DNA of 64,000 nucleotides, taken from positions 1-64,000 of the forward strand of contig JAIRXQ010000059.1 of NCBI GenBank assembly GCA_031268195.1, read 5' to 3'. The notes under the pieces are model-generated. The model did not search any database and was not told the DNA's origin. It was given only the letters and a program-made list of their open reading frames with translations. Source of the stretch: Azoarcus sp. Its GTDB lineage: Bacteria; Pseudomonadota; Gammaproteobacteria; Burkholderiales; Rhodocyclaceae. Positions 1 through 7,800 of the stretch are shown in pieces; position 1 is the first letter of the stretch; each line of letters begins with the position of its first letter. Made by a program: the position numbers and the translations under genes.

Positions 1-60
1 TCTGATCGTCACGCGCTGATCACCAGGCCCCGGCGCGCGAAGAACCTTTCGCGCGCCAAC

Positions 61-98
61 CGCCCCCGGCAGGCATCGCCCGCCGGGGGCGTTTTTTT
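61..98 (+). terminator. Rho-independent terminator of an upstream + strand gene
   Basis: A perfect 10-bp stem (cgcccccggc / gccgggggcg) with an 11-base loop is followed by seven T residues on the + strand. It probably ends a gene whose last codons (reading L-I-V-T-R-stop) lie in the first 19 bases; too little of that gene is present to name it. Confidence 0.85.
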
Positions 99-254
99 AT
101 CGTCCGGTGCGGAAAAAGCAGTCCGCCCAAAACATGATGCCCCACGCCGCGCCCGCGCCTGCGGGCGGATTGCCATTCGCCCCCGATGCGTGCTGGTAGT
201 GGCACGCTGGGCACGCTGGGCACCGGCGCGCTTGGCGCGGCGTGCGCGGGTCGT

Positions 255-707
255 TCAGTAAATGGGCGGCGACTCGACGATGCGCCGCGCCTGCGCGAAG
301 CGCGGGCCGTAGATCTTGCCGTAGATGATGTCGATGCGCACAGTCGTGCCTTTTCTCGGCGCATGCACCATTTTGCCGTAGCCCGCGTAGATGCCGACAT
401 GGGTAATCTTGCCGTCCGGCTTGTCTTTGAAGAACACCAGATCGCCCACATGTATGTCGCGCATGCTGACCTGCTTGCCCGCGCGCACTTGTTCGGAGAC
501 CGTTCTGGGCAAATTCGCGCCGACACGTTTAAAGACTTCGGAGGTAAAGCCGCTGCAATCGACGCCCTTGGCCAGGTTGGTGCCCCCCCATTGATAGGGC
601 GTTTTCAGGGCGGACAGGGCTTGCGTCAGCACGCGCTGCTCGATGATTTCTTGACCGAACGCAACGGGGCAAAACGTCAGCAGGAAAAAAGCGATCAACC
701 ATTTCAT
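255..707 (-). CDS. NlpC/P60 family secreted cysteine hydrolase
   Basis: A 150-residue peptidoglycan hydrolase of the NlpC/P60 family, expected to cut stem-peptide bonds in the periplasm. The start is placed at MKWLIAFFLL, where a ggaag ribosome site lies 7 bases upstream, rather than at the longer track ORF. The first 19 residues form a signal peptide ending at FGQ. The catalytic cysteine is in GVDCSGF (about C51) and the histidine is in the ITHVGIYAG block. The protein is a single catalytic domain with no SH3 or LysM cell-wall-binding part. It stands alone, downstream of dgt with a gap of about 130 bases. The exact bond cut cannot be told from sequence. Confidence 0.9.
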   Translation of the reverse strand: MKWLIAFFLLTFCPVAFGQEIIEQRVLTQALSALKTPYQWGGTNLAKGVDCSGFTSEVFKRVGANLPRTVSEQVRAGKQVSMRDIHVGDLVFFKDKPDGKITHVGIYAGYGKMVHAPRKGTTVRIDIIYGKIYGPRFAQARRIVESPPIY

Positions 708-835
708 TGAATTCTTCCGGAAGCGGCCCGCTGCCGCCGCATGGCCGATGCGCGGCTTCGCGCGGAAATGACAGGACACAGTGCGGCGCTCATTCTATCG
801 CCGCTACTTCGCCAAAAACGACCCCTTTCCCGACG

Positions 836-1963
836 TCACAGAAACTCCCCGCCCGCACACAACCTCTGGTGTTCCTTCACCGCGTAGCGGTCGGTCATGC
901 CCGCGATGTAGTCGGCGATGGCGCGCGCTTTGCCGTCCTGAGCGCGCCGCTGGTATTCGGGCGGCAGTTGGGCGGGCTCGGCCAGGTAGGCCCCGAACAA
1001 GTCGGCGACGATGCGGCGTGCCTGATCGATGGTCTGCATGACCTGTGCGTGATGATAGAGATTGTCGTAGAGGAAAGTTTTCAGCTCGCGCAGTTGCGGG
1101 CGCAGGGCGTCCGGGTAGGCGGCCAGCACCGGGGCGCGATGCACGTCGGCCAGGGTTTTCACGCCGCTGGCGGCAAGGTTGGCGCGGGTTTGCGCCACGA
1201 GCTCGCCCGCCATGATGTCGATCATGCGGCGTACGGTTTCATGCACCAACCGCCGCCCTTGCAGGGCGGGCCATTTCGCCTCCACCTCGCGGCGGCAGCG
1301 CGCGAAGATCGCCACGCTCTCCAGTTGTTCCAGCGAAATCAGCCCGGCGCGCAGGCCATCGTCGACGTCGTGGTTGTTGTAGGCGATCTCATCGGCGAGG
1401 TTGACCAGCTGCGCTTCGAGCGAGGGTTGCGTACCCTCGAGGAAGCGCTGCCCCACTTCGCCAAGCAGCCGTGCGTTGGCGAGTGAGCAGTGTTTGAGGA
1501 TGCCCTCGCGCGTCTCGAAGCAGAGGTTCAGTCCATCGAAAGCGGCGTAGCGTTCTTCGAGCAGCTCGACGATGCGCAGCGATTGCAGATTGTGCTCGAA
1601 GCCGCCGTCGTGCCGCATGCACTCGTTGAGCGTGTCCTGCCCGGCATGGCCGAAGGGCGTGTGGCCAAGGTCGTGCGCCAGTGCCACCGCTTCCGCGAGA
1701 TCTTCGTTCAGCGCCAGCGCCCGCGCCATGCTGCGCGACAGCTGCGCCACTTCGAGGCTGTGCGTGAGCCGGGTGCGGAACAGGTCGCCTTCGTGGTTGA
1801 TGAACACCTGCGTCTTGTATTCGAGGCGGCGAAACGCGGTGGAATGAACGATGCGGTCACGGTCGCGCTGAAACTCCCCGCGCCCCGCCGGTGGCGGCTC
1901 GCTGAAGCGGCGGCCTCTGGAGACGGCTTCGGTGACGGCGCAGGAGGCGAGCACAGTGTTCAT
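836..1963 (-). CDS. dgt: dGTPase-like HD-domain triphosphohydrolase
   Basis: A 375-residue deoxyguanosinetriphosphate triphosphohydrolase-like protein, which removes tripolyphosphate from dNTPs in the cytoplasm. The HD metal ligands are visible in THSLEV (H68), in [13 protein letters not shown] (H97, D98) and in the later [12 protein letters not shown] block. The N-terminal [11 protein letters not shown] stretch is typical of the family. The start ATG overlaps the stop of vapC by 4 bases (ATGA), so its translation is probably coupled to the toxin gene. Proteins of this family can serve dNTP balance or phage resistance; the sequence does not decide which. Confidence 0.92.
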   Translation of the reverse strand: MNTVLASCAVTEAVSRGRRFSEPPPAGRGEFQRDRDRIVHSTAFRRLEYKTQVFINHEGDLFRTRLTHSLEVAQLSRSMARALALNEDLAEAVALAHDLGHTPFGHAGQDTLNECMRHDGGFEHNLQSLRIVELLEERYAAFDGLNLCFETREGILKHCSLANARLLGEVGQRFLEGTQPSLEAQLVNLADEIAYNNHDVDDGLRAGLISLEQLESVAIFARCRREVEAKWPALQGRRLVHETVRRMIDIMAGELVAQTRANLAASGVKTLADVHRAPVLAAYPDALRPQLRELKTFLYDNLYHHAQVMQTIDQARRIVADLFGAYLAEPAQLPPEYQRRAQDGKARAIADYIAGMTDRYAVKEHQRLCAGGEFL

Positions 1964-2340
1964 GGGCGAAATGTCCGGACCGCGAGTCCTTCTATGGCGC
2001 GGTAATGTTTAGCGTTGCCGGTGAGGATTTCCACGCCGTGTTCGAGGGCGGTGGCGGCGATGAGCGCGTCCGCCAGTTGCAGGGAGTGGGACAGGTGATG
2101 CTGTTCGGTCAGGAAACAGGCACGCGCCGAAACTCCCTCGTCGATTTGCACGATGCGGGTACCCCAATGACTCAATGCCTGACGAAGCACGCGCAGTTCC
2201 CGCTTGTCGCGCACCCCTTGCACGAGTTCCATGTAAGTGATGGCCGAGACGAAAAAGCCCGGCATGGCGTCGAGCGCACGCGCGGCCTTTTCGTTGCCTC
2301 GCAGGTTCCAGATCAGAACATCGGTGTCGACCAGCGTCAC
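1960..2340 (-). CDS. vapC: PIN-domain toxin of a VapBC pair
   Basis: A 126-residue PIN-domain protein, expected to be an Mg-dependent RNase that is inhibited by its partner antitoxin. The acidic residues of the PIN active site are seen in [11 protein letters not shown] at the N-terminus, in TYMELVQG (the E) and in [14 protein letters not shown] near the C-terminus. Start is GTG, overlapping the antitoxin stop as GTGA. The 3' end overlaps the start of dgt as ATGA. Length and gene order fit type II vapBC modules. All catalytic acids appear to be present, so it is probably active. Confidence 0.88.
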   Translation of the reverse strand: MTLVDTDVLIWNLRGNEKAARALDAMPGFFVSAITYMELVQGVRDKRELRVLRQALSHWGTRIVQIDEGVSARACFLTEQHHLSHSLQLADALIAATALEHGVEILTGNAKHYRAIEGLAVRTFRP

Positions 2341-2576
2341 GGCAACGGTCTCGGTTGCCGCATGCGGCGGACTTCTTCTTCCACGTCGCCCTCACGGTCG
2401 CGCCAGAGTCCGAATGCGGGGTTGCGTTCCGTCGTTTCGTGTTTGTCGGTTCCTGACCAGCGCGACAGCACTGCCCGCGCTTTTCCACGATAGGTGATGA
2501 CTACCGGCGTGCCACGGTCGGCGGCCGCCAGCACTTCCGCCGTATGTAACCGCAAATCCCGCATCGTCGCTTCCAT
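2337..2576 (-). CDS. vapB: Phd/YefM-type antitoxin
   Basis: A 79-residue antitoxin of the Phd/YefM type. The N-terminal RDLRLHTAEVLAAADRGTP followed by VVITYRGKARAVL is the usual DNA-binding fold that represses its own promoter; the acidic C-terminal half is the likely toxin-binding part. It overlaps vapC by 4 bases. Translation could start at M1 or at M5 (GGAAG lies six bases before M5); the track start is kept. No clear operator was found upstream, where a truncated antidote fragment lies. Confidence 0.82.
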   Translation of the reverse strand: MEATMRDLRLHTAEVLAAADRGTPVVITYRGKARAVLSRWSGTDKHETTERNPAFGLWRDREGDVEEEVRRMRQPRPLP

Positions 2577-2594
2577 GACCGAACTCAGAATGTT

Positions 2595-2702
2595 TCACAA
2601 CCAAGTATACATTTTAGTGCGTGAAAGCCAATAAAAATCAACGATGGCCCGCTCGGAAGGCAGATCGTCAGCGGGATCGTAAGGAGTCAGTTTTTCGGGC
2701 AT
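2595..2702 (-). pseudogene. N-terminal fragment of an addiction-module antidote protein
   Basis: The first 23 codons read MPEKLTPYDPADDLPSERAI..., which matches the conserved start of small HigA2-like antidote proteins (xxxPYDPADxLxSxEAIxxF). The frame then continues for 12 unrelated residues to a stop. A full family member has about 100 residues with an HTH, so only the 5' quarter remains. It lies 14 bases downstream of the higA remnant and upstream of vapBC. Identification rests on a short motif. Confidence 0.5.
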
Positions 2703-2716
2703 GCACGGTTCTCTTT

Positions 2717-3011
2717 TCACGCCGCTGCGCCCGCCAGGGCGGGGATGATGCCTTGTGGACGACGGGGAGAATGTTCCGCTTGCCACAGGTCGTAGTTTGC
2801 CTGCATACGCAGGAACATTTCGGCGCTTGGGCCGCCGCCGGTCGGCGTTTTCAGCCATGCTTCGAGACGCAAGGCCATGTCGGCGCTGATGCCCGCCTTG
2901 CCGTTGATGACGCGGGAAAGCATGACGCGGCTTACGCCAAGTTGACGAGCGGCTTCGGTGACGGTCAGCCCTAAGGCGGGCAGCACGTCGTCGCGTAAGG
3001 AGATGCCGGGG
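2717..3011 (-). pseudogene. higA: higA antitoxin, main 3' part, split by the IS607-like element
   Basis: This encodes residues from NPGISLRDDVLPALG to the C-terminus of an XRE/HigA antitoxin (HTH around LTVTEAARQLGVSRVMLSRV). The normal start is missing: reading backward from NPGISL a stop codon (TAA) is met within the IS end. The lost first codons are found on the far side of the IS at 4927-4943. Joining the two parts at a shared GG gives a continuous 103-residue HigA. The track starts the ORF at an internal GTG (2986), which would give an 89-residue protein lacking helix 1; it could still be made, but this is unproven. Confidence 0.82.
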
Positions 3012-3060
3012 TTTTAACAGTTTCTCGATAATCTAAGTAAATCTGTGTTAATCTATGTAA

Positions 3061-3696
3061 ATGGACAGATTGGCAAGCATAGGCGAGGCGGCTCAGGCGT
3101 TAGGGGTAGACATCACGACTCTCCGGCGCTGGGAGCGGCTTGGCAAAATTTCTCCAGAGCATACGACAGGCGGACATCGCCGCTATGATCTTGCGAAGCT
3201 GCGCCCTTCGCTGATTCGCGCAAAGCCGGATTTGAACCGCAAGACCATCGCCTATGCCCGCGTTTCCAATCACGAGCAGAAAGACGATTTGGAGCGGCAA
3301 AAGCAGGTGCTGGAACTCTACTGCGCCCGGCAAGGCTGGACGTATGAGGTGATTGCCGATCTGGGTTCCGGCATGAACTACCACAAGAAAGGCTTGAAGC
3401 GCCTTCTGTCCGCGATTCTGGATAACGGCGTCGGGCGGCTGGTGCTCACGCACAAGGATCGGCTGCTCCGCTTTGGCGCGGAACTCATCTTTGGCATCTG
3501 CGAGGCGAAACAGGTTGAGGTGGTGATTCTCAACCAGGGCGAGGACACGAGTTTCGAGGAAGACCTCGCCAAGGACGTATTGGAGATCATCACGGTATTC
3601 TCGGCGCGGCTCTACGGCTCACACTCGCGCAAGAACCAGAGGCTGCTTGAGAATGTGAAAGCTGCCGTAAAATCCGCACATGCTGATTGCCCATAA
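3061..3696 (+). CDS. tnpA: IS607 TnpA serine recombinase
   Basis: A 211-residue transposase. Residues 5-45 form a MerR-like winged HTH (SIGEAAQALGVDITTLRRWERLGKI, then GGHRRYD). Residues from about 62 form the serine resolvase catalytic domain, with the nucleophile serine in YARVSNHEQKDDLERQ and the conserved arginine in HKDRLLRFG. This order, with the DNA-binding domain first, is specific to IS607. It starts 49 bases from the left end and overlaps tnpB by 17 bases. All expected catalytic residues are present, so the enzyme looks functional. Confidence 0.93.
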   Translation: MDRLASIGEAAQALGVDITTLRRWERLGKISPEHTTGGHRRYDLAKLRPSLIRAKPDLNRKTIAYARVSNHEQKDDLERQKQVLELYCARQGWTYEVIADLGSGMNYHKKGLKRLLSAILDNGVGRLVLTHKDRLLRFGAELIFGICEAKQVEVVILNQGEDTSFEEDLAKDVLEIITVFSARLYGSHSRKNQRLLENVKAAVKSAHADCP

Positions 3697-4882
3697 AATC
3701 GCGCTCGAACCGAACGACAAACAGGCGACTTACCTTGCCCGCGCCTCGGGTTGCGCCCGGTTCGTGTATAACTGGGCGCTGGCCGAGTGGGGACGTCAGT
3801 ATGAAGCCTGGAAGGCGGATAACAGCCTTCCGAAGCCGAACCAGATGGCCTTGCGGCGCAAGTTGAACAGCATCAAGCGGCAGGAATTCCCGTGGATGCT
3901 GGAAGTGACGAAGTGCGCTCCGCAACTGGCGATCATGCAATTGGGCGTGGCCTTTCGGAACTTCTTCGCTGGTCGCGCCCGCTATCCCACCTTCCGCAGA
4001 CAAGGCGCCCATGATCGTTTCACGATCAGCAACGACCAGTTTGACGTGGAAGATTCGCGTATCCGTATCCCCAATCTGGGTTGGGTGCGGATGCGGGAGT
4101 CCTTGCGCTTTACCGGCAAGATCATGTCGGCCACCGTCTCCCGTGTGGCCGACCGATGGTACGTCGCCATCGCCGTCGACACCCAGGACGATTCATACCT
4201 TCCCAAAGCCGAAAACCAAGGCGCGGCAGGGGTGGATCTGGGTGTTGCGGCGCTGGCGACCCTTTCCACGGGAGAAACCGTCTCCGGCCCGAAAGCGCAG
4301 ACGGCCTTGCTGCACCGCTTGCGCCGCGTATCGAGGAGCCTGTCCCGCAAGGTGAAAGGCTCGAAGAACCGGGACAAGGCAAAGAAGAAACTCGCCCGCC
4401 TGCACGCCCGTATCGGACACATCCGCTGCGATGCCCTGCACCAACTCACGACGAATCTGGCCCGGCGGTTTCACACCATCGGGATCGAGGATTTGAACGT
4501 CATGGGCATGATGAAGAACCGCCATCTGTCGCGCTCGATTGCCGACATGGGTTTCTTCGAGTTCCGGCGGCAACTGGAATACAAGGCGGCGATGCGCGGC
4601 GGGCAGGTGGTGGTGGCGGACAGGTTCTTCGCCAGTTCAAAGACCTGTTCATGCTGCGGACACAAACTGGACGAACTGCCCTTGTCCGCGCGAAGCTGGA
4701 GGTGTCCGCAATGCGGCGCGGAACATGACCGCGACGTGAACGCCGCGATCAATTTGAGGGATTACGCCGTGAGTTCCACGGTGTCTGCCTGTGGAGGGGA
4801 AGGCGCTGGCTCCGGTCGCAAGACCGGAACGAAACCGGCCCCGATGAAGCAGGAAGCCAACAGCAAACCTGTTACGGGTTAG
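3680..4882 (+). CDS. tnpB: TnpB RNA-guided nuclease of the IS607 element
   Basis: A 400-residue TnpB. It has the N-terminal HTH_OrfB region (about 1-50), the central OrfB part, a RuvC-like nuclease with D186 (GVDLGVAAL), E270 (GIEDLNVMG) and the Asp of HDRDVNAAIN (350-352), and a zinc finger CSCCG / CPQCG at about 323-345. TnpB proteins are guided by an RNA made from the transposon end and cut DNA next to a short motif, helping the element persist. No break is seen in the frame. The guide RNA probably overlaps the tnpB 3' end, since only about 44 bases separate the stop from the element end. Confidence 0.92.
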   Translation: MLIAHKIALEPNDKQATYLARASGCARFVYNWALAEWGRQYEAWKADNSLPKPNQMALRRKLNSIKRQEFPWMLEVTKCAPQLAIMQLGVAFRNFFAGRARYPTFRRQGAHDRFTISNDQFDVEDSRIRIPNLGWVRMRESLRFTGKIMSATVSRVADRWYVAIAVDTQDDSYLPKAENQGAAGVDLGVAALATLSTGETVSGPKAQTALLHRLRRVSRSLSRKVKGSKNRDKAKKKLARLHARIGHIRCDALHQLTTNLARRFHTIGIEDLNVMGMMKNRHLSRSIADMGFFEFRRQLEYKAAMRGGQVVVADRFFASSKTCSCCGHKLDELPLSARSWRCPQCGAEHDRDVNAAINLRDYAVSSTVSACGGEGAGSGRKTGTKPAPMKQEANSKPVTG

Positions 4883-4926
4883 ATTTAACCAGGTTTATAC
4901 AGATTTACATAGGTTTGGTAGAACGG

Positions 4927-4943
4927 TTGTACATTCTGCTCAT
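4927..4943 (-). pseudogene. higA: higA 5' fragment (start codon and first codons)
   Basis: The minus strand reads ATG AGC AGA ATG TAC AA, encoding M-S-R-M-Y-N, then runs into the IS end. An AGAGG ribosome site lies upstream, just after the higB stop. Joined across the IS it continues as PGISLRDDVL. This is the missing start of the higA copy at 2717-3011. Confidence 0.8.
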
Positions 4944-4958
4944 GATTTTCTACCTCTG

Positions 4959-5229
4959 TCAGTGGTAGTCCTGATCATCCACAAGTCTCGCGTCTTCACC
5001 TTCAAACACGAACGTCAGCCGCCAATTACCGTTGACCGTGACTGCCCAAAATGTCCTGCCAGATTGTGCGACAGGGGGTGCCGTTTCCAGCCCGGATACT
5101 CCATTCCGGACGGCGAGCTTGCGGCATCCAGAAAAGCAAGTTGCGCGGCAAGCCGCTTGGCGTGATCGGGACGAATGCCTGCTTTGCGCCCGGTTTCGAA
5201 AAACGCCTGAACACCTAGGATTTGATCGT
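4959..5229 (-). pseudogene. higB: higB toxin remnant with frameshifts
   Basis: Pieces of a RelE-fold HigB toxin lie in different frames. One frame reads T-I-K-S then a stop. The next reads VQAFFETGRKAGIRPDHAKR ... LDAASSPSGMEYPGWKRHPL, then NLAGHF. A shift within cattttggg leads to WAVTVNGNWRLTFVFEGEDA ... DDQDYH and the stop at 4959-4961. The start codon appears mutated to ACG and several codons near residue 5 are missing. It directly precedes the higA start, as in higBA operons. The toxin is almost certainly not made. Confidence 0.85.
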
Positions 5230-5235
5230 GGCCAG

Positions 5236-5264
5236 AATGTAAAGCGCTAATTTATGGTTGTCAA
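5236..5264 (-). promoter_or_regulatory. Probable higBA promoter
   Basis: On the minus strand TTGACA and TACATT are separated by 17 bases, a good sigma-70 promoter just upstream of the higB remnant. The octamer GCGCTTTA occurs twice as a direct repeat around it (about 5240-5247 and 5267-5274) and may be the old HigA operator. It could still drive transcription toward the IS. Confidence 0.55.
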
Positions 5265-5294
5265 AATAAAGCGCATGGAAAGGAAGATGCCCCA

Positions 5295-5322
5295 TAAAAA
5301 AGGGCGCCGAAGCGCCCTTTTC
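5295..5322 (-). terminator. Rho-independent terminator of the porin gene
   Basis: On the minus strand a stem agggcgc / gcgccct with the stable ttcg tetraloop is followed by a run of six T. It lies 26 bases after the porin stop codon. Confidence 0.88.
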
Positions 5323-5347
5323 TGACTGAATCGCTGTGAAGCCGCGA

Positions 5348-6610
5348 TCAGAAGTCGTGACGAACACCAACGGCGAGACCTTGGCGATAGCCCGTGCCGC
5401 CGATGCCGTCTTGGCTGGAAGAAACGCTGCGGCTGTTGTAGCCGACGACGCCGCCTAAGCCCGAAACGACACCGCCCAAGCCCACGGCGTTATCAAGCGC
5501 TTCAAGGCGCTCATTTGCTATCTTCTGTGCGTTGTTTTGGCGTTGACCAACGTATTGCGCGTACAGAGTCGTGCGCTTGGAAAGGCTGTGCTCATAACCG
5601 AGCGCCCATTGGTCAAGCTTCAGCTTGTCGAGCGGAAGACCTGGGATATCAGCGTAATCGCCGGTCTTGACAGTGCGACGACTGAAGGATGCCAAAATCG
5701 CATCGTTCGCGCTGATCTTGAAGGTTGCGCCAATCAGCAATTGCGAAACCTTGATGTCGTCTTTCACCCCACCAACAGCTCTGGTATCCACGTCTTTGGT
5801 GACACGCTGCCCATACAAGCCACCGATTTTCACCGGCCCGAAGTCATACGACGCATAGCCTTCCAGCACACGCAAGTGCTCGGCGGGCGCATCCGGTTCG
5901 TTGAACTTGGCTTGATGGTAGTTGGCTGCCACGAAGAGCCCGCCGGTGGCGAAGGACGGTGCGAACGCGATCACACGCGTGTCAGTCAGGTCATAATCAT
6001 AACCGGCTGGAGTTGGGACGATAGTGCCCGTATTCTGATCAATCGTATACCCAGCACGGTGACTGCCCCTATTCTCATTGTTTTCTTGACCTTCATACGA
6101 ATTGGTGTAGGCCGCGATGAACGAGAAACCGCCCCAGCTCGGGGAGATGTAGGCAACGAGGTTGCTCAGACGGGTGTCCTTGGACAGCACATTGGCGGAG
6201 GAGCCGATGCCGTTGGCAGCGAACGGGTCAACCGCGGATTGGAACAAATGCTGCGGCGTGTAATGGCGACCAAAGGCGACCGTACCGAAACCGCCCGCCA
6301 GCGCGGCGTACGATTGACGCGCGGTGCCGTTCAGGATGCCAACGCCGGTGGTGTCACCGGCCAAGCCGTTTTCCAGCACGCCGACAACCTTGAGGCCATT
6401 GCCGAGATCTTCCACCACCTTGAAGCCGATGCGGCTGGCCTTGGAGATGCCGGAGTCGACGCCCTGGCGGGAATCGACCCCGTGAGCGACGTTGCGGTTC
6501 TGGAGCGTGTAACCATAGTCGACCGTACCGTAAATGGTGACGTTCGACTGCGCGAAAGCCGGAGCAGAAAGCAGGCCGGCGACCGCCAGCGCGATCAGTT
6601 TCTTTTGCAT
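5348..6610 (-). CDS. Betaproteobacterial trimeric porin
   Basis: A 420-residue outer-membrane general porin of the Gram-negative porin family, forming a 16-strand beta barrel for passive uptake of small solutes. The start at MQKKLIALAVAG follows a GAGGAGAAT ribosome site; the track ORF start (a TTG 51 bases upstream) is rejected. Signal peptide of about 20 residues ends at AFAQ, then SNVTIYGTVDYG opens the barrel. FGRHYTPQHLF and the closing VGVRHDF with terminal phenylalanine fit outer-membrane insertion by the BAM complex. It is a single-gene unit with its own promoter and terminator. Substrate selectivity is unknown. Confidence 0.92.
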   Translation of the reverse strand: MQKKLIALAVAGLLSAPAFAQSNVTIYGTVDYGYTLQNRNVAHGVDSRQGVDSGISKASRIGFKVVEDLGNGLKVVGVLENGLAGDTTGVGILNGTARQSYAALAGGFGTVAFGRHYTPQHLFQSAVDPFAANGIGSSANVLSKDTRLSNLVAYISPSWGGFSFIAAYTNSYEGQENNENRGSHRAGYTIDQNTGTIVPTPAGYDYDLTDTRVIAFAPSFATGGLFVAANYHQAKFNEPDAPAEHLRVLEGYASYDFGPVKIGGLYGQRVTKDVDTRAVGGVKDDIKVSQLLIGATFKISANDAILASFSRRTVKTGDYADIPGLPLDKLKLDQWALGYEHSLSKRTTLYAQYVGQRQNNAQKIANERLEALDNAVGLGGVVSGLGGVVGYNSRSVSSSQDGIGGTGYRQGLAVGVRHDF

Positions 6611-6746
6611 GTAATTCTCCTCAAGTTTGAATCGGCGCTCCCACCGGCGGCAAGAGCCCAACTGGACCTCTCAGTGGCGAGAAGTTGGCAGAGATTGTGC
6701 TGAAGCTGCAAGGGTTAGCGCAAGTGCGAAAACGAAAACCCGCTGT

Positions 6747-6776
6747 ATTAAAGCGACGCCTGTTGCACCAGGGCAA
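6747..6776 (-). promoter_or_regulatory. Candidate porin promoter with overlapping inverted repeat
   Basis: On the minus strand TTGCCC and TTTAAT are 18 bases apart, about 140 bases before the porin start. The -35 box sits in an inverted repeat TGTTGC-accag-GGCAACA (6761-6778), which looks like an operator. No regulator is identified. The rest of 6611-6966 shows no gene. Confidence 0.4.
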
Positions 6777-6966
6777 CAAGCATGCCGCCGATAGTGCGCG
6801 TTTACAACATGTGGTGCCCAACCCACCGCCAGATCGATAAATCCTTTTCGATGCCGTTCGCCGCAGATCGGCCCCGTAATGGTCGAAATCCGTTATTTTG
6901 CGTCCCGCATCGTCTCGATGGCATCGCCGAGCGCCCTTGGGCGTGATCGCGCAGTCTGTCAACCAG

Positions 6967-7112
6967 ATTGAGATGGTCATCGACCTTGCCGTGGGGGTCA
7001 TCATCGGCGCGGCGTTCGGCAAGATCGTCGATTCGCCGGTCAAGGACATCATCATGCCGGTCATCGGGGGCATCGATACATCCGCGATGCGCTGGTGAAG
7101 AAGGACGCCTGA
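6967..7112 (+). pseudogene. mscL: mscL relic (large-conductance mechanosensitive channel)
   Basis: The + strand encodes [20 protein letters not shown] followed by [12 protein letters not shown], the first transmembrane helix and following loop of MscL. It then jumps, with a frame change, to [10 protein letters not shown]-stop, which matches the extreme C-terminus of MscL. The whole middle (loop, second helix, about 80 residues) and the normal start are missing. The channel cannot be functional. The ORF track shows only part of it (6898-7098). Confidence 0.8.
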
Positions 7113-7117
7113 GCGGG

Positions 7118-7768
7118 TCAGATGCGCCTGTCGCCCACGTACGGGTTGGCCGCGCGTTCGTCCCCGAAGGTGGAGGTGGGGCCGTGACCGGGGATGAATT
7201 CAACCGCATCGCCCAGCGGAAAGAGCTTTGCGCGGATGGAATGGACGAGGGCGTCGAAATCGCCGCGCGGAAAATCGGTGCGGCCGACGGAACCGGCAAA
7301 CAGTACGTCGCCCACCTGCGCGAGTTTTTGGCTCGCGTGGAAATAGACGACGTGGCCGGGGGTGTGGCCGGGGGCGTGGATGACCTGCAAGGTTTCGTTG
7401 CCGAAGGCGACGGTGTCGCCATCCTCCAGCCAGCGCGCCGGGGTGAAGCCGGGGTGTGGCGGCAGGCCGAACATTTTGCACTGGCGCCCGAAGTGATCGC
7501 CCTCGATCAGAAAGGCGTCCTCACGCTGCGGCCCTTCGATGGGCACACCGAGCGCCTCGGACAACGCCTGCGCGCCGCCGACGTGGTCGATGTGCCCGTG
7601 TGTGAGGAGGATGCGCTCCACGGTCAGCCCCAGTGCTTCGATGGCGGCCCGGATGCGCGGCACTTCACCGCCGGGGTCGATCACCACCGCGCACCGGGTT
7701 GCGGCGCACCACAGCAGGGTGCAGTTTTGCTGGAACGGGGTGACGGGGAGGATGCGGGTTTCGATCAT
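7118..7768 (-). CDS. MBL-fold metallo-hydrolase (glyoxalase II-like)
   Basis: A 216-residue metallo-beta-lactamase-fold hydrolase. The zinc signature THGHIDH is at 56-62, with further ligands in HAPGHTPGH (about 131-139), GDVLF and the C-terminal PGHGP. Family members of this size hydrolyse glutathione thioesters or similar substrates. The start MIETRILPV was chosen; the 514-residue track ORF is a read-through of an out-of-frame shadow over the upstream permease gene. It follows the TauE/SafE gene by 32 bases and is probably in one unit with it. Substrate is not determined. Confidence 0.88.
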   Translation of the reverse strand: MIETRILPVTPFQQNCTLLWCAATRCAVVIDPGGEVPRIRAAIEALGLTVERILLTHGHIDHVGGAQALSEALGVPIEGPQREDAFLIEGDHFGRQCKMFGLPPHPGFTPARWLEDGDTVAFGNETLQVIHAPGHTPGHVVYFHASQKLAQVGDVLFAGSVGRTDFPRGDFDALVHSIRAKLFPLGDAVEFIPGHGPTSTFGDERAANPYVGDRRI

Positions 7769-7800
7769 GGGGGCGGGGCTTTTCGTGTGGGGGCAAGGGC

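Larger units (their letters stand above)
3012..4926 (+). mobile_element. IS607-family insertion sequence (tnpA + tnpB) inside higA
   Basis: A 1.9-kb element carrying an IS607-type serine recombinase gene and tnpB. Ends were set by rebuilding the interrupted higA: removing 3012-4926 and keeping one GG core restores the frame, with no target duplication, as expected for IS607 elements that insert at GG. Both ends carry a subterminal inverted motif: gtaaatctgt on the left (about 3038-3047) and its complement acagatttac on the right (about 4900-4909). Boundaries could be 3010-4924 because the GG core is ambiguous. Confidence 0.88.

Noticed and set aside
1-19. Tail of an upstream + strand ORF (L-I-V-T-R-stop)
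   Set aside because: Too short to identify or even prove coding; mentioned only because a terminator follows.
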